In this document: positions 26,766-34,647 of the stretch, piece by piece | Layout: each line of letters opens with the position of its first letter | Position numbering within the stretch: position 1 is the stretch's first letter | DNA from: Alteromonas gilva | GTDB lineage: Bacteria; Pseudomonadota; Gammaproteobacteria; Enterobacterales; Alteromonadaceae | Assembly (NCBI RefSeq): GCF_028595265.1 | Contig: NZ_JAQQXP010000004.1 | Span: 62,001-126,000 of the forward strand | Length of the DNA: 64,000 nucleotides | Reading direction: 5' to 3' | Notes under the pieces: model-generated | Seen by the model: only the letters and a program-made list of their open reading frames with translations | The model's database searches: none | What the model was told of the DNA's origin: nothing | Translations under genes and position numbers: made by a program

Positions 26766-26978
26766 CTATTTTGATTCAGAGTTGTTCGAAAGCCTTGGTT
26801 TGACTCGGATGTTAAACCTACATACGGTCGTTTTTGTCTGTGTGACCACAACAAGTTTTTGTTTATTTCTGAGATATGAGCTTCTAAACCTGATGAAGAT
26901 GCGAATAGCAGCTCTGAAAGCTAGATGCACAGCTATTGCTATCGCAATTGCTTTTTGCCAGAATTTTTCTTTAATCAT
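26766..26978 (-). CDS. small membrane protein
   Basis: A 70-aa product (MIKEKFWQKAIAIAIAVHLA...) with one hydrophobic N-terminal helix and a basic tail. GAAGGAATTAAAC precedes the ATG, and it overlaps the upstream gene by 8 nt, as is common in this array. It is the last gene of the array. Confidence 0.5.
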   Translation of the reverse strand: MIKEKFWQKAIAIAIAVHLAFRAAIRIFIRFRSSYLRNKQKLVVVTQTKTTVCRFNIRVKPRLSNNSESK

Positions 26979-27279
26979 GTTTAATTCCTTCAACGATTTC
27001 ACTGATGGCCGTTTTACATGCCATAAAGCCAGCAATGAAGTTACCTGCACCTGAGCGTACTGTTTTAATAGGGTTTTGCCCTGAGACAACAAAGAAAAAA
27101 ACAACCAACGGAAGTAGCGCAAAAAGCATCGACGCACTCTCGCTGAACAAAATGTAGAACAGCGCTGGAAGCATCAATACTCCAGTCATAAAAACCCAAA
27201 CTTCCGCTTTCCTAGCTTCTCTGGCCCTATACGCTTTGTCCGCTTTAAGCCTGTCAAAATCGTTTATAAAAGGCATCAT
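26971..27279 (-). CDS. small membrane protein
   Basis: A 102-aa protein: a basic helical N-terminus (DRLKADKAYRAREARKAEV), two transmembrane helices (VFMTGVLMLPALFYILF, MLFALLPLVVFFFVVSG), then SGAGNFIAGFMACKTAISEIVEGI. AAGGAATAA precedes the ATG. Family unknown. Confidence 0.65.
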   Translation of the reverse strand: MMPFINDFDRLKADKAYRAREARKAEVWVFMTGVLMLPALFYILFSESASMLFALLPLVVFFFVVSGQNPIKTVRSGAGNFIAGFMACKTAISEIVEGIKHD

Positions 27280-27404
27280 TTATTCCTTCTTAGATATATC
27301 TTTCTCAGACCGTACCAGCGAAACGATGAAACCTATAAGAGCCATTGCCACTAATAAAACGGCGTATGCAATATCACTCCAAGAGCGGTATCAATAGCAT
27401 TCAT
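27280..27404 (-). pseudogene. small membrane protein gene, probably frameshifted
   Basis: Translation from ATG 27404 (GGGAATTAAAT upstream) gives MNAIDTALG and soon stops. A second frame encodes SDIAYAVLLVAMALIGF followed by SLVRSEKDISKKE and a stop touching the next gene's ATG. A one-base indel near 27381 would join them into a ~41-aa membrane peptide. Confidence 0.4.
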
Positions 27405-27406
27405 AT

Positions 27407-27628
27407 TTAATTCCCTTCATGCTTACTACTATTTTTATCTAAGGAATATGATATGAACCCAGAGACAAAGATAATTGCTCCCATCACTAACAGACAATTA
27501 GATATAATCATTCCATAACCAGATGTTTCAATTTCCTTAATCACAGCTATGTGCAAAAATAAACTCGCGATGAACGCAGGCGTAGCTAGCACAAGCCGTT
27601 TGCTTAAGATCGATTTTAAACTATCCAT
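27407..27628 (-). CDS. small membrane protein
   Basis: A 73-aa protein with two transmembrane helices (LATPAFIASLFLHIAVI, MIISNCLLVMGAIIFVSGFI). GGGGAATAACGA upstream of the ATG resembles the array's conserved junction. Function unknown. Confidence 0.6.
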   Translation of the reverse strand: MDSLKSILSKRLVLATPAFIASLFLHIAVIKEIETSGYGMIISNCLLVMGAIIFVSGFISYSLDKNSSKHEGN

Positions 27629-27642
27629 TCGTTATTCCCCTA

Positions 27643-27873
27643 CTATCTATCGTCCACAGATTTACCGGCTACGGTTTTACTTGGATTATCCCAACTTGTG
27701 CCGGGTTCTTTTGCTTTAGATTTTTTCCAAGGCCTGATGGCGCTATAAGCAAATGCAATTCCCATGACCAAAATAAACCAATCCCTATTATCATAAAAAG
27801 CTATAAACAAGTAGATGCTCGCTATGGCACATACGATTCGTATTACAGCTTTCAAACGCATATTTTCAGCCAC
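27643..27873 (-). CDS. small membrane protein
   Basis: A 76-aa protein with two transmembrane helices (VIRIVCAIASIYLFIAF, FILVMGIAFAYSAI) and a hydrophilic tail (KSKAKEPGTSWDNPSK). The ATG follows AGAGTAACG. Family unknown. Confidence 0.6.
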   Translation of the reverse strand: MAENMRLKAVIRIVCAIASIYLFIAFYDNRDWFILVMGIAFAYSAIRPWKKSKAKEPGTSWDNPSKTVAGKSVDDR

Positions 27874-27884
27874 ATCGTTACTCT

Positions 27885-28016
27885 TTAGTTGGTTGTCTGG
27901 AAGAACTCTGGAAAGCCACTCGGATTGGTCAGTAGAGCGGTTTTCCAGAATTCTTCCTTATCGTTAATAAACACACCGTACTGGTGCTGTTTCTCTGGAT
28001 AATTCCAGAGTCTCAT
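27885..28016 (-). CDS. possible 43-aa small protein
   Basis: The frame from ATG 28016 (MRLWNYPEKQHQYGVFINDK...) ends at 27885, 12 nt before the next gene. Composition is protein-like, but no ribosome-binding site is seen. It may be a remnant of a longer array gene; the stretch 28017-28110 upstream shows no ORF. Confidence 0.4.
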   Translation of the reverse strand: MRLWNYPEKQHQYGVFINDKEEFWKTALLTNPSGFPEFFQTTN

Positions 28017-28120
28017 ATCTGACGAATCGCGCTACAAATGCGGTCACAGAGCATTTTCCAGAGAAAGATTAACTACAGTCTAACGTTCCAGAACGCGATC
28101 TACAGAGTATACCTTGTTTC

Positions 28121-28303
28121 CTACTTCTCGGATTTAGAGATAAATTTCAATTCAGCACCGTTATTATTGACTGCTAATTTATCCATCAATTGAGCTGTCG
28201 CCGTAAAATCTGGATGATCTTGCCCCGACTCCTTTTCCACTTGCCAGCGTTTTGCCATAAGTGATCGATTTATCAACTCTAATTCTTCAAAACTCAACTT
28301 CAT
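28121..28303 (-). CDS. 60-aa hypothetical protein, copy 1 of a duplicated array gene
   Basis: The product (MKLSFEELELINRSLMAKRW...) is identical to that of the gene at 30975-31157, and the DNA is near-identical including the flanking TTTCCT junction on the downstream side. It is a helical, charged cytosolic protein. ATAGGAAAAACGAAT precedes the ATG. Function unknown; the duplication shows exchange within the array. Confidence 0.75.
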   Translation of the reverse strand: MKLSFEELELINRSLMAKRWQVEKESGQDHPDFTATAQLMDKLAVNNNGAELKFISKSEK

Positions 28304-28314
28304 ATTCGTTTTTC

Positions 28315-28527
28315 CTATCGCGTTAATTCTTCGAAAAAGGCGTCCCTTAGAGAGATTTCATCAGCGCTCATTTCGTCTATCAGTGAATGAATTTTAGAAA
28401 CGTGTCCGGCAAAAGATTCGTCGTCCGATGGACGTACTTTTTCCAACTGTTCCCTGATATTCCCCAGCGCAGCAAGGTTAATGTTGCAGCGCTCCAAATC
28501 TAATACCTGCTGTTTAGTAACGGCCAT
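28315..28527 (-). CDS. small helical hypothetical protein
   Basis: A 70-aa protein (MAVTKQQVLDLERCNINLAA...). ATG 28527 is chosen because CAATAGGAAAAACG, the array's conserved junction, precedes it; a longer frame starting at 28578 lies in the upstream gene. No family recognised. Confidence 0.65.
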   Translation of the reverse strand: MAVTKQQVLDLERCNINLAALGNIREQLEKVRPSDDESFAGHVSKIHSLIDEMSADEISLRDAFFEELTR

Positions 28528-28535
28528 CGTTTTTC

Positions 28536-28709
28536 CTATTGAATATATTTGACAAAAATCGCCCAAATAACCATGCATAACACAGCAAAGCAGATCACTA
28601 ACTGGGTAGAGCTGAACGTGAATACATAGTGGTCATCATCATTCTGACAATCTTCGGGCTTTTCAACCTTTCCAATGGATATGTATTTCTTTAGCCACCC
28701 GAGTAACAT
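28536..28709 (-). CDS. 57-aa single-pass membrane protein
   Basis: The frame from ATG 28709 (TGTAGGAAACATAG upstream) encodes MLLGWLKKYISIGKVEKPED, a hydrophilic middle with QNDDDHYVF, and a C-terminal helix (QLVICFAVLCMVIWAIFV). The stop TAG is part of the TAGGAAAAACG junction of the next gene. Clear small gene of the array. Confidence 0.7.
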   Translation of the reverse strand: MLLGWLKKYISIGKVEKPEDCQNDDDHYVFTFSSTQLVICFAVLCMVIWAIFVKYIQ

Positions 28710-28731
28710 CTATGTTTCCTACATTAAAAAT

Positions 28732-29241
28732 TTAAAGAATAGACTCTACGGTGCTGTATACAGCTGTGTATTGAAAGGCAGGCTGCCCAGATTCTGTGTC
28801 AATTATTGACTCTCTAATAACTTGTAGTGCACTCTCGGTGACTCGTTGAGAAGCCACGTTTTCCTTGCTGACCACAGAATCTATAACTATATGCGGTATT
28901 CCACCTTTATGAGCTTGCGATAAAAGGTCATTTACAGCTTCTTTCACTATTGCTGTCCCATATCCTCGATTTCGATATTGCTCTGGAACTGCATAGCCGA
29001 TAGAAATACATGGATGGCCGTCATGAAACCCATTCTTTACGCAGGAGCAAAAAGCTTTAACTGTGCGTCTGTCATCAGTCATACGCGCATATGTAAATCG
29101 CATTACACCAGGCGAAGCTTCATCAACATAACTATACAAATTTGAATAACCGGGTACTTTTGCTAAAGGAATCATCCCCTGCAAAATACACTCTTGAAAG
29201 GACACTAGACTATCATGCGGGTTTACCATTTCAGAAGGCAT
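28732..29241 (-). CDS. GNAT-family acetyltransferase
   Basis: The 169-aa protein carries GNAT motif A (ISIGYAVPEQYRNRGYGTAIVKEAVNDLL, with the R/Q-x-x-G-x-G/A acetyl-CoA loop RNRGYG) and a preceding strand. Asn-rich KENVASQRVTES fits motif B. Substrate unknown. CAATAGGAGACAAC precedes the ATG, matching the array junction. Confidence 0.8.
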   Translation of the reverse strand: MPSEMVNPHDSLVSFQECILQGMIPLAKVPGYSNLYSYVDEASPGVMRFTYARMTDDRRTVKAFCSCVKNGFHDGHPCISIGYAVPEQYRNRGYGTAIVKEAVNDLLSQAHKGGIPHIVIDSVVSKENVASQRVTESALQVIRESIIDTESGQPAFQYTAVYSTVESIL

Positions 29242-29249
29242 GTTGTCTC

Positions 29250-29810
29250 CTATTGGACCAATACGCGCTTTATATGTGAGTAGTCATTTTTAAGCTTTAG
29301 AGCAGATACTCTTACACCCGCTTCCTTTAAAGTCCGACTAGCAAGCTTAAAAACAAAATCAACGCCATTTGGATGATCGTTGCAGTATTCAATCAATGTT
29401 GCCCCCAAAACAAACTTTCCTTCCTGACTCAGCCCCTCATAAGCAATGCCATATTTACAGGTGATTTCTGAGTTATTGTCTAACGCAACACCTTGAAATA
29501 TTGGTGAATGAATATGCCCAGGGTAATTAGGCAATGAAATAGCTATATCAGTAACAAGTTGATTGCTCTGAACCCATGAATGGTCTGTCACAGCACCAGT
29601 TTCGAGCTGTATTTCACCAATTTTAATTTCACAATCGTACCCAAGCTCTGACAAGACCAGATATAAGACAGCGGAAATGTCATGACAAGCCCCCTTGTAA
29701 CCATTTTCATGAACCCAGCTCAAAACATATGTGAATGCTTTTTTAGCTTTGTACTCTTGTGGGTTAGATATAGGGATTTCACCGAGATTTTTCTTCCATG
29801 TTGCAAGCAT
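29250..29810 (-). CDS. transglutaminase/papain-fold-like protein
   Basis: The 186-aa protein has a plausible Cys-His-Asp triad in the order of papain/transglutaminase folds: GACHDISAVLYLVLSELGYD (Cys), DHSWVQSNQ (His) and LVTDIAISLP (Asp). It is short for the family. ATG 29810 follows GATAGGAAACACG. It precedes the GNAT gene. The call rests on motif order alone; a peptidase or acyltransferase are alternatives. Confidence 0.55.
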   Translation of the reverse strand: MLATWKKNLGEIPISNPQEYKAKKAFTYVLSWVHENGYKGACHDISAVLYLVLSELGYDCEIKIGEIQLETGAVTDHSWVQSNQLVTDIAISLPNYPGHIHSPIFQGVALDNNSEITCKYGIAYEGLSQEGKFVLGATLIEYCNDHPNGVDFVFKLASRTLKEAGVRVSALKLKNDYSHIKRVLVQ

Positions 29811-29826
29811 CGTGTTTCCTATCAAT

Positions 29827-30195
29827 TTAATTATTTCGTTTACAAACTGCGGTCACATGACACTTATGGCCATCATCAACATCTACTTTGTTCGGTATTT
29901 CACATCGATGTTTGCTCTTTGATCTATCAATATCCCCCACGTCGCAGCGATCAGAAGAGAAGGCTTCCAATTCACCAGTTTTGTCACTGAAATATGAATT
30001 AGTACAACTTTGCATGGTGTCTCCATCTACACATTCAACAAACCTTCCAGCTTTATTATTACTATTGTTGTACTTTCCTTCCGCTATATATTCGTCTGGT
30101 TTCAAATATGCAACGATAGAAAAAACACCTGCTACAATTGATACCAATAATGCTGTAACACTGAGAGCTGAATTATATCCTTTACTTTCCGGCAT
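29827..30195 (-). CDS. membrane-anchored Cys-rich protein
   Basis: The 122-aa protein has one N-terminal transmembrane helix (ALSVTALLVSIVAGVFSIVAYL) and an extracytoplasmic region with six cysteines (ECVDGD..SC, DRCDVG, HRCEIP, KCHVTAVC), probably disulfide-bonded. CATAGGAAAAACG precedes the ATG. Family unknown. Confidence 0.65.
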   Translation of the reverse strand: MPESKGYNSALSVTALLVSIVAGVFSIVAYLKPDEYIAEGKYNNSNNKAGRFVECVDGDTMQSCTNSYFSDKTGELEAFSSDRCDVGDIDRSKSKHRCEIPNKVDVDDGHKCHVTAVCKRNN

Positions 30196-30211
30196 CGTTT
30201 TTCCTATGAAT

Positions 30212-30475
30212 TCAGCTTAGGATTAAATTGTAAATAGCTGCAATACACAGCCCTATACCAAGTGCAGTTACTGTTGCCGTTCTTAACCAAGGCTTTTTGT
30301 TCTTGCGTAATTGGAGGGTTTGCCATAGCCCCTCAAAAGAAAGCGTTCCTGCTGCTGTGGCCTGAAACCACTCACCACTTATTCCATTGTTTGCTGGAAA
30401 CAACCAAAAACAAGCTACAACAACTGATACAAATGCGCCTATTATTACTATTATTTCTGCGATTCTACTGCTCAT
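30212..30475 (-). CDS. small membrane protein
   Basis: An 87-aa protein with two helices (AEIIVIIGAFVSVVVACFWL, ATVTALGIGLCIAAIYNLIL) and a W/F-rich cytosolic loop. TATAGGAAACACG precedes the ATG. Function unknown. Confidence 0.65.
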   Translation of the reverse strand: MSSRIAEIIVIIGAFVSVVVACFWLFPANNGISGEWFQATAAGTLSFEGLWQTLQLRKNKKPWLRTATVTALGIGLCIAAIYNLILS

Positions 30476-30483
30476 CGTGTTTC

Positions 30484-30966
30484 CTATACCTTACCCGGCT
30501 TTTCAAATATGCATTCAGAGTCATTGATTCTATCTATTTTGATGAACCCATCATCGTACAAATAGGCTACATGACAGTTTAAATGGATAGAACAGGGGTT
30601 CTTATTCAAATCCTTCCACCCATCGATTTCTAGACTGAAAAATGACATCCTGTTTTGGTGATACATCGGCAAGCCTGTAAGCTCATCTTCCACTTCATTT
30701 AACGTATCTCTAACCAGCTTGTGAGCTGATGCTCTAGAGTCTGCAGGCGGTGCATTTTCCAATCTGCGAAAAATTTCATCGAGCCTCAGCGACTTTGGAA
30801 TAGGTTTACCATTTTCTCGAAGCTGTTCTAAGGTTTGCGAACTATTCAAGTACGCTGGAATTAACTCATGGATAGAAGCTGTTTCAACAACATCCTGTTC
30901 AGAACTTGAGGGTAATGTTCTAGGGGCAACAATAGACAGGATAAATGCCCTTACCTTTGAAAACAT
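30484..30966 (-). CDS. hypothetical protein
   Basis: A 160-aa soluble protein (MFSKVRAFILSIVAPRTLPSSS...) with helical ELIPAYLNSSQTLEQLRENG and a beta-rich end (HLNCHVAYLYDDGFIKIDRI). AGTAGGAAACAGT precedes the ATG. No family recognised. Confidence 0.65.
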   Translation of the reverse strand: MFSKVRAFILSIVAPRTLPSSSEQDVVETASIHELIPAYLNSSQTLEQLRENGKPIPKSLRLDEIFRRLENAPPADSRASAHKLVRDTLNEVEDELTGLPMYHQNRMSFFSLEIDGWKDLNKNPCSIHLNCHVAYLYDDGFIKIDRINDSECIFEKPGKV

Positions 30967-30974
30967 ACTGTTTC

Positions 30975-31157
30975 CTACTTCTCGGATTTAGAGATAAATT
31001 TCAATTCAGCACCGTTATTATTGACTGCTAATTTATCCATCAATTGAGCTGTCGCCGTAAAATCTGGATGATCTTGCCCCGACTCCTTTTCCACTTGCCA
31101 GCGTTTTGCCATAAGTGATCGATTTATCAACTCTAATTCTTCAAAACTCAACTTCAT
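30975..31157 (-). CDS. 60-aa hypothetical protein, copy 2
   Basis: Encodes the same protein as the 28121-28303 gene. Start ATG 31157 is preferred, as in copy 1; a frame from 31172 would add MGNTN. The upstream junction reads ATATGGGAAACACGAAT. Placed between the 160-aa protein and the TPR protein. Confidence 0.75.
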   Translation of the reverse strand: MKLSFEELELINRSLMAKRWQVEKESGQDHPDFTATAQLMDKLAVNNNGAELKFISKSEK

Positions 31158-31173
31158 ATTCGTGTTTCCCATA

Positions 31174-32622
31174 TCAGTCTTTTTGATTTATTCTCGCTAA
31201 TTTGGCTTTTGCTAAAACCATATTTTTGTATATTGTTTGGGTACTTGGGTGATTATCACCAAGCACTTTTGTTAAGGTTTGCAGCGCCTGCTCATAGTAA
31301 CCAATGGCCTTGTCGTAATCGCCTTTGCCATACCAGGAACTGCCCAGATTGTTGCGCCGAATAGCAACGCTGGGGTGGTCTTCCCCTAAAGTGTTGAGGT
31401 CAATGGCCAGCGCCTGCTCAAAGTAACCAATGGCCTTGTCGTAATCGCCTTTCCTATCCCAGGTTAAGCCCAGATTACTGCGCGTTGTGGCAACGCTAGG
31501 GTGGTCTTCCCCGAAAGTGTTGAGGTCACTGGCCAGCGCCTGCTCTAAGTAACCAATGGCCTTGTCGTAATCGCCTTTGCTATACCATGCTAAGCCCAGA
31601 TTATTGCGCGTTGTGGCAACGCTGGGGTGGTCTTCCCCGAAAGTGTTGAGGCCACTGGCCAGCGCCTGCTCAAAGTAACCAATGGCCTTGTCGTAATCGC
31701 CTTTGCTATCCCAGGCACTGCCCAGATTATTGCGCCGAATAGCAACGCTGGGGTGGTCTTCCCCGAAAGTGTTGAGGTCACTGGCCAGCGCCTGCTCAAA
31801 GTAACCAATGGCCTTGTCGTAATCGCTGAGCGTATTAGCAACTAATCCAGCAGCATTGCTGTAAAGCGAGTTGTCTGGTGAAAGTCTGGCGGCTTTTTGA
31901 AAGTGCTGAAAAGCATCAGCGTAGCGAATATCGCTATTAGCAATGACACCCCGTTGATAACTCGCTTCAGCAATGGCCTCAAGGGTTTCTTGTTCACTCA
32001 CTTCGAATTGTGCAAAGAGCCTGTCAGCTTCTTGACTGTCAGCATTGAGCAAGGCTTTCTTGGCGCTTTCTAATAACGCTGAGTTGACGGCTCCTTTGAG
32101 TGATTCTAAACGTACTATTTGGGATTTTAATTCTGCAACGTATTCATCATAGGACGCTTTGCTATCCAACAGTTTGTTCTGCAACTCCTGCAACTGAACT
32201 TCCAGTATCGATTTCTCTTGACGGTGGGCGTCGTGCAGCTGCTGAGTAATTTCTGCTTCTCTGTGTTTTAAGCGGGTTTCATACTCTGCTAAAGAAATCC
32301 CAACCGTAATCTGCTGGTTGATATCACCACTGCCGGTATGGACGGTCGACGTTGAGGTGTCGCTATTACTCACAATCACCGATGGTGTTTTATTGGGATA
32401 GTAAGCGACCACAAGCGCAACAATGGCCGTGATTATCGCCGCTGCCAAACCTTGCAACACGCCTGCTTTTTGCCACCAAGGAGGCGAATTATGCTCTATC
32501 TGCGAGACCGGTTCCTTGGCTGCACTCTTAGAATAGTGCAAATGGCAATATCCACTAGCACTTGCCTTATTTTGGCAAGGTGTTCCTTTAGCGGTAGTAC
32601 CTTGGCATGTCGAAGTTGTCAT
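31174..32622 (-). CDS. membrane-anchored TPR (kinesin-light-chain type) protein
   Basis: The 482-aa protein begins with a Cys/His knuckle (CQGTTAKGTPCQNKASASGYCHLH, residues 6-29), then one transmembrane helix (GLAAAIITAIVALVVAYY). A coiled coil follows (about 110-200), then eight or nine TPRs. Five of these are near-identical 42-residue KLC-type units (GDYDKAIGYFEQALA...LGEDHPSVA). TPRs scaffold protein complexes. A second array protein shares the N-terminal knuckle. ATG 32622 follows AAAGGATGG. Confidence 0.8.
   Translation of the reverse strand: MTTSTCQGTTAKGTPCQNKASASGYCHLHYSKSAAKEPVSQIEHNSPPWWQKAGVLQGLAAAIITAIVALVVAYYPNKTPSVIVSNSDTSTSTVHTGSGDINQQITVGISLAEYETRLKHREAEITQQLHDAHRQEKSILEVQLQELQNKLLDSKASYDEYVAELKSQIVRLESLKGAVNSALLESAKKALLNADSQEADRLFAQFEVSEQETLEAIAEASYQRGVIANSDIRYADAFQHFQKAARLSPDNSLYSNAAGLVANTLSDYDKAIGYFEQALASDLNTFGEDHPSVAIRRNNLGSAWDSKGDYDKAIGYFEQALASGLNTFGEDHPSVATTRNNLGLAWYSKGDYDKAIGYLEQALASDLNTFGEDHPSVATTRSNLGLTWDRKGDYDKAIGYFEQALAIDLNTLGEDHPSVAIRRNNLGSSWYGKGDYDKAIGYYEQALQTLTKVLGDNHPSTQTIYKNMVLAKAKLARINQKD
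31285..31830 (-). repeat. 126-bp tandem coding repeats
   Basis: Five near-identical 126-bp units encode KLC-type TPRs; plus-strand key word ggccttgtcgtaatcgcctt recurs at about 31305, 31431, 31557, 31683 and 31809. Near-identity implies recent amplification or gene conversion. Confidence 0.85.
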
Positions 32623-32650
32623 TAGAATCCATCCTTTAGATCATTGCTTC

Positions 32651-32851
32651 CTATTCAACTGGCTCAATACTGAATGTAGATTTATAGCCATTAAAAACTA
32701 TTCCACACTCTTCATTTTCGGTAGCTAACAAGGCATTGGTTGTCGCAAACATTAACGTCTTCAAAACTTTTTCCATACAGTCATCAGATGATGAGAATTT
32801 AGCTTCCAAAACGCTGATAACATCATCAACAGCTTCACTTACATCAGACAT
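32651..32851 (-). CDS. small hypothetical protein
   Basis: A 66-aa acidic protein (MSDVSEAVDDVISVLEAKF...). CAATAGGAAACAGAA precedes the ATG, the conserved array junction. No family recognised. Confidence 0.6.
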   Translation of the reverse strand: MSDVSEAVDDVISVLEAKFSSSDDCMEKVLKTLMFATTNALLATENEECGIVFNGYKSTFSIEPVE

Positions 32852-32867
32852 TTCTGTTTCCTATTGT

Positions 32868-33083
32868 CTAAAGCTCAGTGCTTTTAAATCCAAAATCCAT
32901 AATAGCCTGCGGATCTTCTTCGTTAATCAACCAACGAGATCCTTGACTCACCCACGAACCATTATTTTGTTCATACTGAACATCAGGTAAGCGGCCTATA
33001 AAACCTTTATCTGTTGCAAAGACTTTTTCTACACTATAGCTGGTACGAATGTTTTTTCTTTCGTTGTACGTGAATTCAGACAT
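32868..33083 (-). CDS. small hypothetical protein
   Basis: A 71-aa protein (MSEFTYNERKNIRTSYSVEKV...), beta-rich and soluble. TATAGGAATTAATAACTG precedes the ATG. No family recognised. Confidence 0.6.
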   Translation of the reverse strand: MSEFTYNERKNIRTSYSVEKVFATDKGFIGRLPDVQYEQNNGSWVSQGSRWLINEEDPQAIMDFGFKSTEL

Positions 33084-33096
33084 CAGTTATTAATTC

Positions 33097-33423
33097 CTAT
33101 ATCAAGATTGGCTCTTCGCAGAACCGACATTCGCCCAAAGAAAGTGCCTGTGTTTTACTAAATGACCAGTCACTAGCTATTGCAACATCAGAGGCAGTCA
33201 TTTCCCTATAGTCATCTGTTTCTACTACCCCAGTAACATCGTAGCCAATACCATCAATTAAACTAATAACGTGATCATCAGCACTGCTGATTAGCGGCAA
33301 GGCCGCAGGAAATATAGTTCGTAAAAACAGGTGAAATTGATAGCAACCACCGCGTAAAAATATGCTCTCTACGTATGGTTCATTTCCTTTTAATGCTTTA
33401 ATGACTTGCTCTACAGTTGGCAT
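33097..33423 (-). CDS. hypothetical protein
   Basis: A 108-aa protein (MPTVEQVIKALKGNEPYVES...). It contains FLRGGCYQFHLFLRTIFPAA, a GYDVTG motif and a C-terminal CRFCEEP pair, and resembles small 'papain-like/peptidase-inhibitor' cargo proteins only loosely. AGTAGGTAAAATT precedes the ATG. Upstream 33424-33484 holds an orphan TATAGGAAATAAAG junction without an ORF, perhaps a lost gene. Confidence 0.55.
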   Translation of the reverse strand: MPTVEQVIKALKGNEPYVESIFLRGGCYQFHLFLRTIFPAALPLISSADDHVISLIDGIGYDVTGVVETDDYREMTASDVAIASDWSFSKTQALSLGECRFCEEPILI

Positions 33424-33484
33424 AATTTTACCTACTACTGAATAAGAGTTACTTCTGCTTTATTTCCTATACTTATAAATTGAT

Positions 33485-33889
33485 TTATTTAGATAAAATT
33501 GCACGTTCCTCATGCTGATGGCATAAGTACACTTTTTGTGGGACATAATCACTAATTCCGCTTACAGTAACATTGCTAACTCTAGTGCAGCGCGTCCCTT
33601 TCTTTGTTAGTGATTGACACCGATTTAAATCATTATTATTCGCAGAATAAAAAGCAAGCAGGTGAGACTTTGATACATTGTGCTTTCTTGCTAATGCCAA
33701 CGCTGGATCATGAATGAACAGTAGAGCTTCTTTTTCTTTGAAGTTGAAGACTCCAATTCCTCTAACCCCCACCTGTAACATTAAAGGCTCTGAAATGGAA
33801 TCGACCTCGACAGTCATATCAAGACCAAACTCTTCACTTGATTGGTTAACAAGCTTGTTTAGCTTTAGAATATCTTTGTCTTCCATCAT
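33485..33889 (-). CDS. hypothetical protein with C-terminal Cys/His knuckle
   Basis: The 134-aa protein has a globular N-terminal part (about 1-85). Its C-terminal knuckle RCQSLTKKGTRCTRVS...VYLCHQHEE has the same spacing type as the N-terminus of the TPR protein in this array (C-x(4)-KGT-x-C...C-x2-H). This suggests a shared binding module. AGAGGAAACATG precedes the start. Function unknown. Confidence 0.65.
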   Translation of the reverse strand: MMEDKDILKLNKLVNQSSEEFGLDMTVEVDSISEPLMLQVGVRGIGVFNFKEKEALLFIHDPALALARKHNVSKSHLLAFYSANNNDLNRCQSLTKKGTRCTRVSNVTVSGISDYVPQKVYLCHQHEERAILSK

Positions 33890-33906
33890 GTTTCCTCTAT
33901 TAGCCT

Positions 33907-34239
33907 TTATGCCATTACAGCATGGTTTTGCATTTGCGCAACCGATTGGACAGACATCGTAAGCTGTCCGTTTTCAAACTGTGGCTTGAAGCGAAAGCCA
34001 ATCTTGTATAAGCAGGTCATTAACTTATCGATAGAGAATTTTTCTATCCGGCCATTTACAAGGTCGCTTACTCTTGGTTGGGTGATACCCATTGCCGTCG
34101 CAGCTTGTTTCTGATCCCACCCTTTAGCATTCACAATGTCTCGAATTGCAATCATAAGGTCAGAGCGAGTTTGTAACTCTGACGCTTCTGCTGCATCTTC
34201 CGTAAGGGCGTCAAAAATATTGCTGTATTCTAATGCCAT
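33907..34239 (-). CDS. XRE-family antitoxin (HigA-like)
   Basis: The 110-aa protein has a helix-turn-helix (GWDQKQAATAMGITQPRVSDLVNGRIEKFSIDKL, about 40-75), as in HigA/MqsA-type antitoxins that bind the toxin and repress the operon. It is encoded 70 nt after the toxin gene: toxin first, antitoxin second, the higBA order. Confidence 0.85.
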   Translation of the reverse strand: MALEYSNIFDALTEDAAEASELQTRSDLMIAIRDIVNAKGWDQKQAATAMGITQPRVSDLVNGRIEKFSIDKLMTCLYKIGFRFKPQFENGQLTMSVQSVAQMQNHAVMA

Positions 34240-34308
34240 GTTTAGATCTCTTTGGTTAACTAATAAACAGCTTATATCAATACTGATATTTATACAAGCT
34301 CTGATATA

Positions 34309-34647
34309 TTAGCCGTTAATTTCTTTCATCATTAGCTTGTAGCGTTTTTTGGCAGTATCCATTGCCTTCCGATCAACGCCGTTGGTGGTCTTGGTGAATG
34401 AATGAAGTATGAACACTGTATCAGCGAATTTAGCAACATAGACAGTTCGGTAAGCTGGCCTGCCATTTTCAATTAGCTCTACAGCACCAATCCCTACGCT
34501 GTCTTTCAAATGCTTAAATTTACTGAACGGCTCTTTATCCTGACAAATAGCGTTTAGGTCGTTGGCAAAACGTTTTTGAATAATTTCAGGCAAGGCAAGA
34601 AATTCTTTTTTTGACTGGTTATTAATAAATTTAAACTTCTTCGTCAT
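34309..34647 (-). CDS. RelE/HigB-type (Gp49-like) toxin
   Basis: A 112-aa protein with the Gp49/HigB layout: KEFLALPEIIQKRFANDLNAI, then FKHLKDSVGIGAVELIENGRPAYRTVYVAKFADTVFILHSFTKTTNG, and a C-terminal DTAKKRYKLMM helix. Such toxins cleave mRNA on the ribosome. The ATG overlaps the stop of the upstream recombinase gene (ATGA), so toxin production depends on that transcript. Partner antitoxin follows. Confidence 0.85.
   Translation of the reverse strand: MTKKFKFINNQSKKEFLALPEIIQKRFANDLNAICQDKEPFSKFKHLKDSVGIGAVELIENGRPAYRTVYVAKFADTVFILHSFTKTTNGVDRKAMDTAKKRYKLMMKEING

Noticed and set aside
26722..27054. 110-codon plus-strand ORF
   Set aside because: It lies antisense to two array genes with good ribosome-binding sites.
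31285..31845. tandem repeats as a possible CRISPR array
   Set aside because: Units are 126 bp, contiguous and coding for TPRs; no spacers.
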